From Candidatus Acidiferrales bacterium (GTDB lineage Bacteria > Bacteroidota > Ignavibacteria > Kryptoniales > JAKASW01), in contig DATJAY010000026.1 in assembly GCA_035515795.1 (NCBI GenBank), forward strand, positions 1 through 64,000: 64,000 bases of DNA. Direction: 5' to 3'. Below, piece after piece: positions 6,672 to 14,871 of this stretch (the stretch's first letter is position 1; each line of letters opens with the position of its first letter). The position numbers and the translations under genes are program-made. The notes under the pieces were generated by a model. It saw only the letters and a list, made by a program, of their open reading frames with translations, did no database searches and was not told the origin of the DNA.

Positions 6672-8819
6672 TTGGGTTTTGTAGAAAGATTTCTTGACCT
6701 GTTGCTCGGCGAAGGAAGGCATAGCGAGCAAAGTACGACACCGGAAGAGGTTTCCTCTGAACCAAACATCCACTATGAAGAAACTGCGGGCGCTCTCGAT
6801 TTGGGCTGGAGGTATTCGGAGGATAAGAACGAATTCCAGATGGCGAAGATCGCCCAACGGGATCGTGGAACACACATGTACGTCATCGGCTCGACAGGTT
6901 CAGGCAAGACGAAGTTTCTCGAATTCCTCGTGAGCCAAGACATCAAGGAAAGACACGGTTTCGGAGTCATCGACCCCCACGGTGATCTTATCGAGGACAT
7001 CAAGGGATTCTTGGCAAACTCATATGAAGAAAACGAGCTTGCTGAAAGAGTCGTTCTCATTGATCCCACCGACAAGCAGTCCACCGTCACATTCAATCCA
7101 TTGGAGAAAATGGGCGATGTATCAATCGCCGATCAGGTGAACGAACTCATAAGTAGTTTCAGAAAAATATGGTCGGACTCATGGGGCGCCAGGATGGAAG
7201 ATTTGATGCGGAACTCCATGATAGCCCTCGGGGAATCAGGGTACACCCTGATTGATCTGCCTATCTTCCTCTCAAGACGGGCATTCAGAGAGATCGTAAT
7301 AAAGAAAGTAACTCATCCAATTACCTTGGAATACTTCACTCGTTTCGAAGCCATGACCGACCGGGCACAGGTAACATGGGTTGAGCCGGTGATGAACAAG
7401 ATAAATGCACTCCTCTCGGATGAACGAATACGGCAGATGTTTTCCGCCTCACAAAGCTCGTTCAATATAAAGGATGTTATTAATTCCAAGAAGATACTTC
7501 TCATTAAGCTCGATAAGGGAAAGCTGAAGGACTCCTCTGACCTTTTGGGTTCTCTGCTCCTGAGCAAAATCCAGATGGCAGCATTTTCGAGAGGGGATGT
7601 GCCACAGAGGAAAAGAACACCTTTCTACTTGTACATAGATGAATTCCAGAATTTCGCTTCGGAATCATTTTCAGTCATCCTTTCGGAGGCGAGGAAATAT
7701 GGTCTGTCGCTTATCATGGCACACCAGACGATGGCACAGATTCCTGATGAATTGAGAAGTCTCATTTTAGGAAACACCGGCTTACAGGTTTTCTTCAGGC
7801 TCAACCGCCAGGACGCCTCACTTCTGGCCAAGGAAGCTTTCTCCTATTCCGGCTACGAGGTTAAGGGCGTAAGAAATCTTAGTCCTATCTACTGGACACT
7901 CGGTGAGGAATGGGAGAAGAAAACCGAGGAGTTTCAAAGTCTCCAACCACGGTTCTGCTATGTGAAGCACAAGATTCAAGGCGGCTTGATCCTGATACAG
8001 ACAGCCGAGATAGAGGACTCTTGGGGCGTAGCTGACATGCCCGAGGAGGAGTTCTACGAGTTCATGGAACGACTCCCATTCGGAAAGAAATACCTGAAGC
8101 TGAGAGATGAGCTGTCCGCCTCTGTGAAACAAAGAACGGAACAAATATATGGCGAACTTCGGACTAAAGAGGAGGAACGGAAAAAGTATTTCGAAGCCAA
8201 ACCGGCGCCTGTGGGAACACCTGTTTCGGAGCCAGCATCAATTCGCGAAACACCTGTTCTATTGGAAAAGGAAGCCGTGTTAAATACCATGGAGGCTCCG
8301 AAAGAGAAGGCGGAGACGCAGCACAGATATTTGCAGAACCTCGTGAAAAACATAGCCGAGGGTGCCGGATACCGGGCCACGATTGAAGCCACGACACCGG
8401 ATGGCAATGGACGGGTTGACGTACTAATCGAAAAGGATAACGAGAAAATAGCGTGTGAAATCACCGTGACCACGGATGAAGTTCATGAACTCGAAAACAT
8501 AAAGAAATGTCTGTCATCAGGGTACAGCGAAGTCATGGTCTGCTCTGAGGATAAAAGGAAATTAGAGAAGATAAAAAAACTGGCATCAGATCAGGTTGAT
8601 GCAAAAGATCAGCCGAACATTCTTTTCTTCACCCCAGAGGATCTCGTGTCGTACTTCACTGGAAAAGGTACGAAAGATGTGGTCGAGGAAAAGAAAATCA
8701 AGGGTTACAGAGTCAAGGTTACGCATCCGGGTTACGATGATATGGAGAAAGCGAAGAAACGGCAGTCCGTAGCGGATGTGATACTCAAATCGTTTCAACG
8801 TCTTAAGGGCAAGAAATGA
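6672..8819 (+). CDS. VirD4/TraD/HerA-like ATPase with C-terminal nuclease-like domain
   Basis: A 715-residue protein starting with TTG at 6672, with GGAG seven bases upstream. The N-terminal third has Walker A GSTGSGKT (73-80) followed by FLVSQDIKERHGFGVIDPHGDLIEDI, the signature of type IV coupling/DUF87-like DNA translocases. Walker B is YLYIDEFQNFASESF (Asp323-Glu324), and GLSLIMAHQTMAQIP is the sensor segment of the same family. After a charged coiled linker (about 480-550) comes GNGRVDVLIEKDNEKIACEITVTT: Asp583 and Glu596 in a PD-(D/E)xK-like arrangement, with Thr598 where Lys would be expected. It may therefore be a degenerate or variant nuclease domain. No relaxase or mating-pore genes are nearby. 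DNA transfer or anti-invader defence are both possible. Confidence 0.75.
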   Translation: MGFVERFLDLLLGEGRHSEQSTTPEEVSSEPNIHYEETAGALDLGWRYSEDKNEFQMAKIAQRDRGTHMYVIGSTGSGKTKFLEFLVSQDIKERHGFGVIDPHGDLIEDIKGFLANSYEENELAERVVLIDPTDKQSTVTFNPLEKMGDVSIADQVNELISSFRKIWSDSWGARMEDLMRNSMIALGESGYTLIDLPIFLSRRAFREIVIKKVTHPITLEYFTRFEAMTDRAQVTWVEPVMNKINALLSDERIRQMFSASQSSFNIKDVINSKKILLIKLDKGKLKDSSDLLGSLLLSKIQMAAFSRGDVPQRKRTPFYLYIDEFQNFASESFSVILSEARKYGLSLIMAHQTMAQIPDELRSLILGNTGLQVFFRLNRQDASLLAKEAFSYSGYEVKGVRNLSPIYWTLGEEWEKKTEEFQSLQPRFCYVKHKIQGGLILIQTAEIEDSWGVADMPEEEFYEFMERLPFGKKYLKLRDELSASVKQRTEQIYGELRTKEEERKKYFEAKPAPVGTPVSEPASIRETPVLLEKEAVLNTMEAPKEKAETQHRYLQNLVKNIAEGAGYRATIEATTPDGNGRVDVLIEKDNEKIACEITVTTDEVHELENIKKCLSSGYSEVMVCSEDKRKLEKIKKLASDQVDAKDQPNILFFTPEDLVSYFTGKGTKDVVEEKKIKGYRVKVTHPGYDDMEKAKKRQSVADVILKSFQRLKGKK

Positions 8820-8906
8820 ATTCCTATTAGGCAGACCATAGTATTTGTTATGGACAAATAATCGCCGTTGTTAAATGAAACAATCAAAAAATAAGGAAAT
8901 ATTCTT

Positions 8907-9131
8907 ATGACACTTCAAAGAGCTACTCAGTATGCACTAACAGGAATGTGGGTTTATCTTATAATATCCCTTCTTCAGTCTGTCCTGACCTTCTGGGCCC
9001 CAGCTTTTTATTATGGGAACCTGACCCTTTTCAGAAGCCTCTGGATATTGACCATCATAGTCGAAGCTGTCCCCCTCATCATATTTTTCAATGCACTTCG
9101 GAGAGGACAGAGCGGGGAATCAGGTTCGTGA
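8907..9131 (+). CDS. Small two-helix membrane protein
   Basis: A 74-residue protein with two hydrophobic segments (MWVYLIISLLQSVLTFWAPAF and LWILTIIVEAVPLIIFFNAL) and a short polar tail. A weak AAGGAA lies about 10 bases before the ATG. No family recognised. It is 32 bases upstream of a methyltransferase-like membrane protein gene and may share its transcript. Small size keeps confidence moderate, though hydrophobicity and spacing look like a real gene. Confidence 0.55.
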   Translation: MTLQRATQYALTGMWVYLIISLLQSVLTFWAPAFYYGNLTLFRSLWILTIIVEAVPLIIFFNALRRGQSGESGS

Positions 9132-9163
9132 AAACTCCGTAGAGCCGTACTGGAAGATTCAAG

Positions 9164-9643
9164 ATGAATGACTTCAACCGGATTTTTGGATCAGGCCCCG
9201 TAGGTCTGTCTATAAGCATTATTTTACTTCTTCTATCAAATTACTTGAGAAACACATTCAACATTCCAGAAATATTCGCCGACCACTATGCCATTCGTCT
9301 CGCTATATTCATAATCCTGACTGCTGTTTCCATTGCGGTCGTTGGCTGGAGTTTCAAATCTTTGAATCCCATGTTGAGGGGAAGAAACTTGATAAGAACA
9401 GGAGCCTTCAAGTATTTTCGTCACCCACTATATGGAGCTTTCTTGACGTTTTTCGATTTCGGATTAGCGATCTTATTAAACAATTGGGTCTTTGTCTGTT
9501 GGGCTTTCCTGTTGCATCCGATATGGCACTTCCTTGTGAAGAGAGAAGAAAATGTATTAACGGAAGCTTTCCCGAATGACTATGAAGAATACTGCAAGGT
9601 CACGGGGAGGTTCTTCCCAAGGTTAATTACAAAAAAGCAATAG
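9164..9643 (+). CDS. Isoprenylcysteine/phospholipid methyltransferase-like membrane protein
   Basis: A 159-residue protein with four or five membrane helices (SISIILLLLSNYL; AIRLAIFIILTAVSIAVVGW; FLTFFDFGLAILLNNWVFVCWAFLLHPIWH). The C-terminal block is diagnostic of the ICMT/PEMT superfamily: RTGAFKYFRHPLYG (the 'RHP.Y' SAM/phosphate motif), then VKREENVLTEAFPNDYEEYCKVTGRFFP ('EE..L...F...Y..Y'). These enzymes methylate lipid or isoprenoid-type substrates using SAM within the membrane. The usual bacterial member is 150-200 residues. Substrate cannot be deduced. It is the last plus-strand gene of the island and is convergent with the tandem-HTH gene. Confidence 0.8.
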   Translation: MNDFNRIFGSGPVGLSISIILLLLSNYLRNTFNIPEIFADHYAIRLAIFIILTAVSIAVVGWSFKSLNPMLRGRNLIRTGAFKYFRHPLYGAFLTFFDFGLAILLNNWVFVCWAFLLHPIWHFLVKREENVLTEAFPNDYEEYCKVTGRFFPRLITKKQ

Positions 9644-9722
9644 TGAGATGACCGTCGCCCGTTTAGGCGATGAGCTTTACTACCTTTTCGGGGCAAATCG
9701 TTTCTTGTGACACGAATAAGCT

Positions 9723-10124
9723 TTACCTTAGTTCATCGAGCATTTCCATCATCGGGCCCAGCAATTCTTCGATCTTTTTCTTGCTGCCGCCCCTGGGTTC
9801 AACTACGTCCCTTTCCCAATGGCTCAATGCGCCTTGTGAAACTTTAAGTAGTAGCGCGAGTTTTTGCTGGCTCATTCCATGGATTAGGCGGTACGCTAAG
9901 ATCTTTTGCCCAGTGGTTTTTGTCGAGAAGAGGGGCGGGATATAGCCCAAAAAATTGATAATCCTGGGATAATGTATTGCAAGGATATCCAGTTTGCGGG
10001 CTTCCCATTCACAAAGGGTGTTTCTTGAAACCTTAAGGAGGCGAGCAGCTTTTGGAAGAGAGAGGCGTAATTTAAGTCGTCGATTTCTCAATTGATCAGC
10101 CCAAGTTTTGGGATTTTCAACCAT
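9723..10124 (-). CDS. Double XRE helix-turn-helix protein
   Basis: A 133-residue protein started at ATG 10124 (MVENPKTWADQLRNRR). The longer open frame to 10193 is only an antisense image of the sorting-domain relic. There are two HTH units in tandem: LRLSLPKAARLLKVSRNTLCEWEARKLDILAIHYPRIINFLGYIP and YRLIHGMSQQKLALLLKVSQGALSHWERDVVEPRGG. The recognition helices are SRNTLCEWE and SQGALSHWE. The first unit with 'P.I..FLGY.P' is typical of site-specific-recombination-linked or transfer-linked regulators in Bacteroidota. The start lies only some 30 bases from the truncated sorting domain, so this gene probably marks the right end of the island. Confidence 0.75.
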   Translation of the reverse strand: MVENPKTWADQLRNRRLKLRLSLPKAARLLKVSRNTLCEWEARKLDILAIHYPRIINFLGYIPPLFSTKTTGQKILAYRLIHGMSQQKLALLLKVSQGALSHWERDVVEPRGGSKKKIEELLGPMMEMLDELR

Positions 10125-10149
10125 TTTTGGTGCTCTTGAGGCATTGAGC

Positions 10150-10410
10150 GTGATCCCCACTTTGGTAACACGACCTAACCCCTTCAACCCCACAACGATG
10201 ATCGATTATCAATTGCCAGTAGTCAGCCATGTCACATTGAAAATCTTTGATGTGCTTGGGAGGGAAGTGGCGACAATCGTAGATGAGAAGAAGATGCCCG
10301 GAACATACGAAGTGAAATTCGACGGAAGCAAATTCGCGAGCGGAGTTTATTTCTGCCGGATGAACGCGGGGAATTATGTATCGACAAGGAAATTACTCCT
10401 TCTGAAGTAA
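10150..10410 (+). pseudogene. Orphan type IX secretion C-terminal sorting domain (truncated gene)
   Basis: The frame reads PNPFNPTTMIDYQLP, then VTLKIFDVLGREVATIVDE, GTYEVKFDGSKFASGVYFC and RKLLLLK, ending with TAA at 10408-10410. This is a complete type A T9SS sorting domain ('PNPFNP...GxxVxxLV...GxYxVxxDxSxxASGVYF...KLLLLK'). Such domains are the last ~80 residues of large secreted proteins. Here nothing that could be the cargo precedes it: homology ends abruptly just before PNPFN and the upstream DNA belongs to the HTH gene region. It is most simply the 3' stump of a secreted-protein gene cut off by an insertion or deletion. A strong terminator follows at 10426-10455. Confidence 0.8.
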
Positions 10411-10425
10411 ATTTATTCGTGCTTG

Positions 10426-10455
10426 AAAAACGGCGGACCAAGTGTCCGCCTTTTT
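10426..10455. terminator. Bidirectional rho-independent terminator
   Basis: AAAAA, then the stem GGCGGAC/GTCCGCC (10432-10438 and 10444-10450) with a 5-base loop, then TTTTT. It follows the sorting-domain stump by 15 bases on the plus strand. The leading A-run would also stop minus-strand transcripts coming from tRNA-Lys. Confidence 0.8.
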
Positions 10456-10504
10456 GTTCTTGCTGCGCGCCTTGTTTGAGCGAGTCGTGGTGGGTAAATT
10501 CCTG

Positions 10505-10577
10505 TGGATCACCGGGGACTCGAACCCCGAACCCACTGATTAAGAGTCAGTTGCTCTACCAATTGAGCTAGTGATCC
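10505..10577 (-). tRNA. tRNA-Lys (anticodon CTT)
   Basis: A 73-base cloverleaf on the minus strand. Acceptor stem GGATCAC (10577-10571) pairs with GTGATCC (10512-10506). The D arm is GCTC-AATTGGTA-GAGC. The anticodon arm is ACTGA-CTCTTAA-TCAGT, giving anticodon CTT. The T arm is CGGGG-TTCGAGT-CCCCG. The discriminator is A and CCA is not encoded. The 3' end points towards the island, but I found no direct repeat of it at the left side of the island. Confidence 0.95.
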
Positions 10578-10635
10578 TGAAGTCATAATATAAAATTCGG
10601 ACGCTCGAAAATCAACGTGAGAAGGGAGGCCTGTT

Positions 10636-12003
10636 ATGACGAAGCCGAATATCCCGCGCGCGGGAAAGAAAAAAATAAATCATATGAATCGGAATCATTC
10701 AGAAAAGAATCTTGAGAAAGATTATAGCACTGAGACTCATCTTATCTATGGAAAGTTTTACACCGAGAAGTGGGACTACTCTCATCATCTTGTCCCGCCG
10801 ATAACGGCCAGCGCGACATTCCGTCTCGAATCCGCGCAGCGCGGCGCGCAGGGTTTCATCGATTTCGCACATACGATCGAAGGCGAGGAAATTTCCAAGC
10901 AAACACCGATCTACATTTACGATCGACTTGGTGAACCCAACAAGGATATTCTCGAAGATAATCTCGCGCTTGCGGAATCTGGAGATGCCTGCGTGACGTT
11001 CGCGAGCGGAATGGGCGCCGTCTCAGCTGCACTGGGGATTCTTACCGCACCTGGAGATCAGGTAATTTCTCACAAGATGCTCTACGGCTGTACGTACGAG
11101 TTGCTGACTCTATGGTATCCGCGATACAGGATCGACGTAAAGTTTCTCGACCTGACCGATCCGAAAAACCTGGAGCGCACGATCACCTCGACAACTCGCG
11201 TCGTTTATTTCGAGACCCCTGTAAATCCGACACTGGATTTGATCGACATCGAGGCGATTTCGAAAATTGTCAAAGCCGAAAATATCAAGCGACGGAAGCA
11301 GAACCGGATCAGTATCGTCGTGGACAACACGTTTGCGACGCCGTTCTGCCAGCGCCCGATCGAGTTAGGTGCAGATTTCGTGGTACACTCGCTGACAAAG
11401 AACATCGGCGGCTTCGGCACCGACGTCGGCGGAGCGGTGGTCGGACCATCGTGGAGCCACGACAGGCTCTTGCTTTACAGAAAAGATTTCGGCGCAGTAT
11501 TGAGCACACGAAATGCATGGAACGCTCTCGTCTATGGATTGCCGACGCTCGCGACGAGGGTTCGTCAGCAGCAGGAAACGGCAGGCGAAATCGCGCGCTT
11601 CCTTTCTGGTCACCCGAAGATCAGCCGCGTAAATTATCCGGGGCTCGAGGAGTTCAGGCAGCATCCGTTAGCGAAGAGGCAGATGCATGATTTCGACGGG
11701 AACTTTGCACCGGGCTCAATGATTTATTTTGTCGTGAAGGGAAGAAATCCGGACGACAGCAAGTGTCGCGGAGAGAAATTGATAAATTTGCTTGCGAAAA
11801 ATGCCTACACGATAACGCTGGCCGTCAGCCTCGGAAACATCAGGACCCTTATCGAGCATCCGGGAAGCATGACGCACGCCGCCATTCCGGGTGCCGAGCA
11901 GATCAAAAAGGGAATCGACCCGGGCGGGATGAGACTTTCGATTGGACTTGAAAAAGTGGACGACATTTTGCGAGATTTGCAGGAAGCATTGAACCAGATT
12001 TGA
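10636..12003 (+). CDS. PLP-dependent Cys/Met metabolism enzyme (methionine gamma-lyase/cystathionine synthase family)
   Basis: A 455-residue fold-type I PLP enzyme. Features: ITASATFRLESAQ near the N-terminus; YIYDRLGEPNKDILEDNLALAESGDACVTFASGMGAVSAALGIL (substrate/PLP phosphate site with YxRxxxPT-like block); VVDNTFATPFCQRPIELGADFVVHSLTKNIGG with the Schiff-base Lys255; and the C-terminal SLGNIRTLIEHPGSMTHA. Members carry out gamma-elimination or replacement on methionine, cystathionine or O-acylhomoserine. Which reaction cannot be fixed by eye. The ~30-residue basic extension before 'STETHLIYGKFYTEKWDYSHH' is longer than usual; a start at a later Met is possible. It is coupled by a 4-base TTGA overlap to the PgeF-like gene. 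Confidence 0.85.
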   Translation: MTKPNIPRAGKKKINHMNRNHSEKNLEKDYSTETHLIYGKFYTEKWDYSHHLVPPITASATFRLESAQRGAQGFIDFAHTIEGEEISKQTPIYIYDRLGEPNKDILEDNLALAESGDACVTFASGMGAVSAALGILTAPGDQVISHKMLYGCTYELLTLWYPRYRIDVKFLDLTDPKNLERTITSTTRVVYFETPVNPTLDLIDIEAISKIVKAENIKRRKQNRISIVVDNTFATPFCQRPIELGADFVVHSLTKNIGGFGTDVGGAVVGPSWSHDRLLLYRKDFGAVLSTRNAWNALVYGLPTLATRVRQQQETAGEIARFLSGHPKISRVNYPGLEEFRQHPLAKRQMHDFDGNFAPGSMIYFVVKGRNPDDSKCRGEKLINLLAKNAYTITLAVSLGNIRTLIEHPGSMTHAAIPGAEQIKKGIDPGGMRLSIGLEKVDDILRDLQEALNQI

Positions 12004-12719
12004 CAAGAACCTTCATATCATCTGAAATACTTTTGAAAGCCGGAGTCGTGAATGCAGTCAGCCTTCGTGTGAAGGACAGGCCGAATTATTTCAGCATGAG
12101 ACGAACCTCCGAAAAAGTCGAGGCGGATAATCGGCGGGAATTCCTGGAGTCCATCGGATTCGATTCGTCATCAGTTGTGAGAGGTGAGCAGGTTCACGGA
12201 GACAACGTCAGCTTCGTCGAACACTCGGGGAATTATCCTGCCACCGATGCGCTCGTGACGAACAAACGAAATCTGCTTTTGGGAATCTCCGTGGCAGATT
12301 GCGTCCCGGTTTTGATTGTGGATAAGGCGTCGCGTACGATTGCCGCCGTACATGCAGGCTGGCGCGGAACGGCAAAAGGAATCGCCGCAAAAACTATCGA
12401 GTACATGATGAAGACAATTCATTCCGACCCGAAAAATATTTTCGCGTTTGTCGGACCTTCCGCGGGAGTATGCTGTTACGAAGTAGGAAAAGAAGTTGCC
12501 GGGAATTTCTCGCCGGAGTATTATATTAAGACCCATGAGGACGGAAAGTACATGCTGGATTTAAAGCGGATAAATTTTACACAGCTGAACGAAGCCGGAG
12601 TGCCGGCCGATAATGTCGAAGTCTCCGACGTGTGTACCATTTGCGATGAAAACTTTCATTCGTACCGGCGTGATGGTGCAGCGAGCGGACGAATGCTGGC
12701 CGTCATAGGATTAAAGTAG
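12000..12719 (+). CDS. pgeF: PgeF/YfiH-family (laccase-domain) protein
   Basis: A 239-residue protein. TTG start at 12000 overlaps the upstream stop as TTGA. The family's metal/active-site residues are visible: RGEQVHGDNV (His), ATDALVTNKRNLLLGISVADCVPVLIVD (Cys), AAVHAGWRGTAKGI (the invariant HAGWRG) and GPSAGVCCYEVG. YfiH/PgeF proteins are cytoplasmic. They have been linked to removal of miscoupled amino acids in peptidoglycan precursors and to purine nucleoside phosphorolysis. Size is normal. It ends 9 bases before the glmS start, so peptidoglycan-precursor genes PgeF and GlmS are adjacent here, which fits the editing role. Confidence 0.88.
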   Translation: MTRTFISSEILLKAGVVNAVSLRVKDRPNYFSMRRTSEKVEADNRREFLESIGFDSSSVVRGEQVHGDNVSFVEHSGNYPATDALVTNKRNLLLGISVADCVPVLIVDKASRTIAAVHAGWRGTAKGIAAKTIEYMMKTIHSDPKNIFAFVGPSAGVCCYEVGKEVAGNFSPEYYIKTHEDGKYMLDLKRINFTQLNEAGVPADNVEVSDVCTICDENFHSYRRDGAASGRMLAVIGLK

Positions 12720-12728
12720 GAGGTAATG

Positions 12729-14561
12729 ATGTGCGGAATAGTAGGCTATATCGGAGACAAGAATGCCAAGCGAATCCTGATCGAAGGACTGAAGCGTCTT
12801 GAATATCGTGGTTACGATTCTGCCGGCATCGCGCTGCTTGTGGATAATCATGTCGAGGTCTCCAAGACGCCCGGAAAAGTTTCGAAACTGGAGGATTTGA
12901 TTTCGAGATCCAGAGATTCGAAAATCGGGATCGGTCATACCCGGTGGGCGACTCATGGCGAGCCGAATTCGATTAACGCTCACCCGCACACGGACTGCAA
13001 CAATAAGATAGCTCTGATACATAACGGCATCATCGAAAACTTCGCTGCGCTGAAAACCAAACTGATCTCGCTGGGACACAAGTTTAAAAGCCAAACAGAC
13101 ACCGAAGTGCTCGTTCATCTCATCGAGGAATTTTACAAACGGCATAAGAATTTAGAAATCGCCGTAAGGCTCGCCCTCAGGGAGGTCGACGGCACATTCG
13201 GGATTGTCGTGATGTCCGCGGATGAACCCGGCGTTCTCGTTGCGGCGAGACGCGGGAGTCCGCTGGTCATCGGCCGCGGCGATTCGGAGAATTTGGTCGC
13301 ATCGGATGCTTCCGCATTGATCAGCCACACGAGGCAGGTCGTCTATCTCCAGGATAACGACATTGCGGTCATGACGTGCGATAACGTGGTGTTGAAAAAT
13401 CTCGACAACGAGCAGGTCCAGAGAGACACCGAAGAGATCACATTTGATATCGAGCAGATTGAGAAGGGCGGGTTTTCTCATTTCATGCTGAAGGAGATAC
13501 ATGAGCAGCCCGAGACGGTTTTGAATGCAATGCGCGGGCGGCTTATTCCCGAAGATGGAATTTCGAAGATGGGCGGAATCAGCGGAGTGATTGATTCGAT
13601 CCTCGGTGCAAAGAGGTTTATCATCACCGCCTGCGGAACGTCATGGCACGCTGCACTTGTCGGGAAATACGTAATCGAGCAATGCGCCAGGATTCCGGTC
13701 GAAGTCGACTACGCATCGGAGTTTCGCTATCGCAGTCCCGTACTTCTTGACGGCGACATTGTCTGGGCAATCAGCCAGAGCGGTGAAACCATTGATACTC
13801 TTGCCGCCATCCGGGAATCGAAGCAGGCTGGAATTCCTTCCTACGGAATTGTGAATGTCGTAGGCAGCACGATTGCGCGCGAGTCAGACGGAGGAATTTA
13901 TATTCACGCCGGCCCTGAAATTGGCGTAGCCTCGACGAAAGCATTCACCTCACAGCTCGTCGTCTTGAATCTTCTGAATCTTTTCGTCGCGCGGAGGAAC
14001 GGGATGTTAAGCGAGTCGCGCGGAAGAGAAATAGTGAAGGAAATGCAGGCGCTACCCGCAAAAATCGAATCTATTCTTAAAATGGACAGCGAAATCGAAA
14101 GTATCGCCGAACAGCTAAAAGAATCCCGCAACTTTTTGTATCTTGGGCGCGGCGTGAATTTCCCTGTGGCGCTCGAAGGTGCGTTGAAGCTGAAAGAAAT
14201 CTCTTATATCCACGCCGAAGGATACCCTGCTGCGGAAATGAAACACGGCCCGATTGCGCTCATCGATGAGAACATGCCGGTGGTGTTTATCGCTTTGAAA
14301 GATTCTACGTATGACAAAGTGCTCAGCAACATTCAGGAGGTCCGTGCGCGAAAGGGGAGAGTCCTTGCCATCGCGAACAAGGCAGACGACAGGTTGAAGA
14401 GTCTCGCCGACCACATTATCGAAATTCCGGAAACGCTCGAGATGCTGAGTCCTATACTTTCGGTTATCCCGCTCCAGCTTCTGGCGTACCACATTGCAGT
14501 CAAGCGCGGGTGCAACGTGGATCAGCCGAGAAATCTCGCGAAGAGCGTGACGGTGGAATAA
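12729..14561 (+). CDS. glmS: Glutamine-fructose-6-phosphate aminotransferase
   Basis: A 610-residue enzyme that makes glucosamine-6-phosphate from fructose-6-P and glutamine, the first step to UDP-GlcNAc. I chose the second of two tandem ATGs (12729) because the nucleophile must be the residue after Met: M-CGIVGYIGDKN. The preceding AGGAGG-like run (about 12718-12723) suits it. The N-terminal class II glutaminase domain covers 1-240 (GHTRWATHGEPNSINAHPH). Two SIS isomerase domains follow (ITACGTSWHAALVGKYVIEQ, VWAISQSGETIDTLAAIRESKQAG; YLGRGVNFPVALEGALKLKEISYIHAEGYPAAEMKHGPIALID). The terminal DQPRNLAKSVTVE is conserved. Length matches the family. Confidence 0.97.
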   Translation: MCGIVGYIGDKNAKRILIEGLKRLEYRGYDSAGIALLVDNHVEVSKTPGKVSKLEDLISRSRDSKIGIGHTRWATHGEPNSINAHPHTDCNNKIALIHNGIIENFAALKTKLISLGHKFKSQTDTEVLVHLIEEFYKRHKNLEIAVRLALREVDGTFGIVVMSADEPGVLVAARRGSPLVIGRGDSENLVASDASALISHTRQVVYLQDNDIAVMTCDNVVLKNLDNEQVQRDTEEITFDIEQIEKGGFSHFMLKEIHEQPETVLNAMRGRLIPEDGISKMGGISGVIDSILGAKRFIITACGTSWHAALVGKYVIEQCARIPVEVDYASEFRYRSPVLLDGDIVWAISQSGETIDTLAAIRESKQAGIPSYGIVNVVGSTIARESDGGIYIHAGPEIGVASTKAFTSQLVVLNLLNLFVARRNGMLSESRGREIVKEMQALPAKIESILKMDSEIESIAEQLKESRNFLYLGRGVNFPVALEGALKLKEISYIHAEGYPAAEMKHGPIALIDENMPVVFIALKDSTYDKVLSNIQEVRARKGRVLAIANKADDRLKSLADHIIEIPETLEMLSPILSVIPLQLLAYHIAVKRGCNVDQPRNLAKSVTVE

Positions 14562-14871
14562 GTTAGAAACAAGCCGCCACGAGGGGTGCAGCTACTAACA
14601 TCCAGTGCCCGATACCGAGAGACTGCAGCATGTCAGTTTCTCCTTTTCCGGATTGTGCAGATGAATGTTAGAGCGCATCTTGTCAGAAGTCACGTTACTG
14701 ACGCCTCCTAAAACATTTGCCACGTATCAATTTACTTTTCATGTACCACTTTGTCAAGATTTTGACGATCAGGTTTCATAAACCCGAAATAAAATTAAAC
14801 TTATTGCGGCCCGGCTATGTTATTAAATCGTACCACGAATCATCTGCCACAAATTGCAAGGACGTAACTCT
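14562..14871. other. Intergenic region without recognised gene
   Basis: About 310 bases between glmS and the BNR-protein gene. I see no open frame with coding character, no RNA gene and no strong hairpin. The last 100 bases are AT-rich and probably hold the promoter of the downstream gene; AAGGA at 14858-14862 is its likely ribosome-binding site. Confidence 0.5.
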
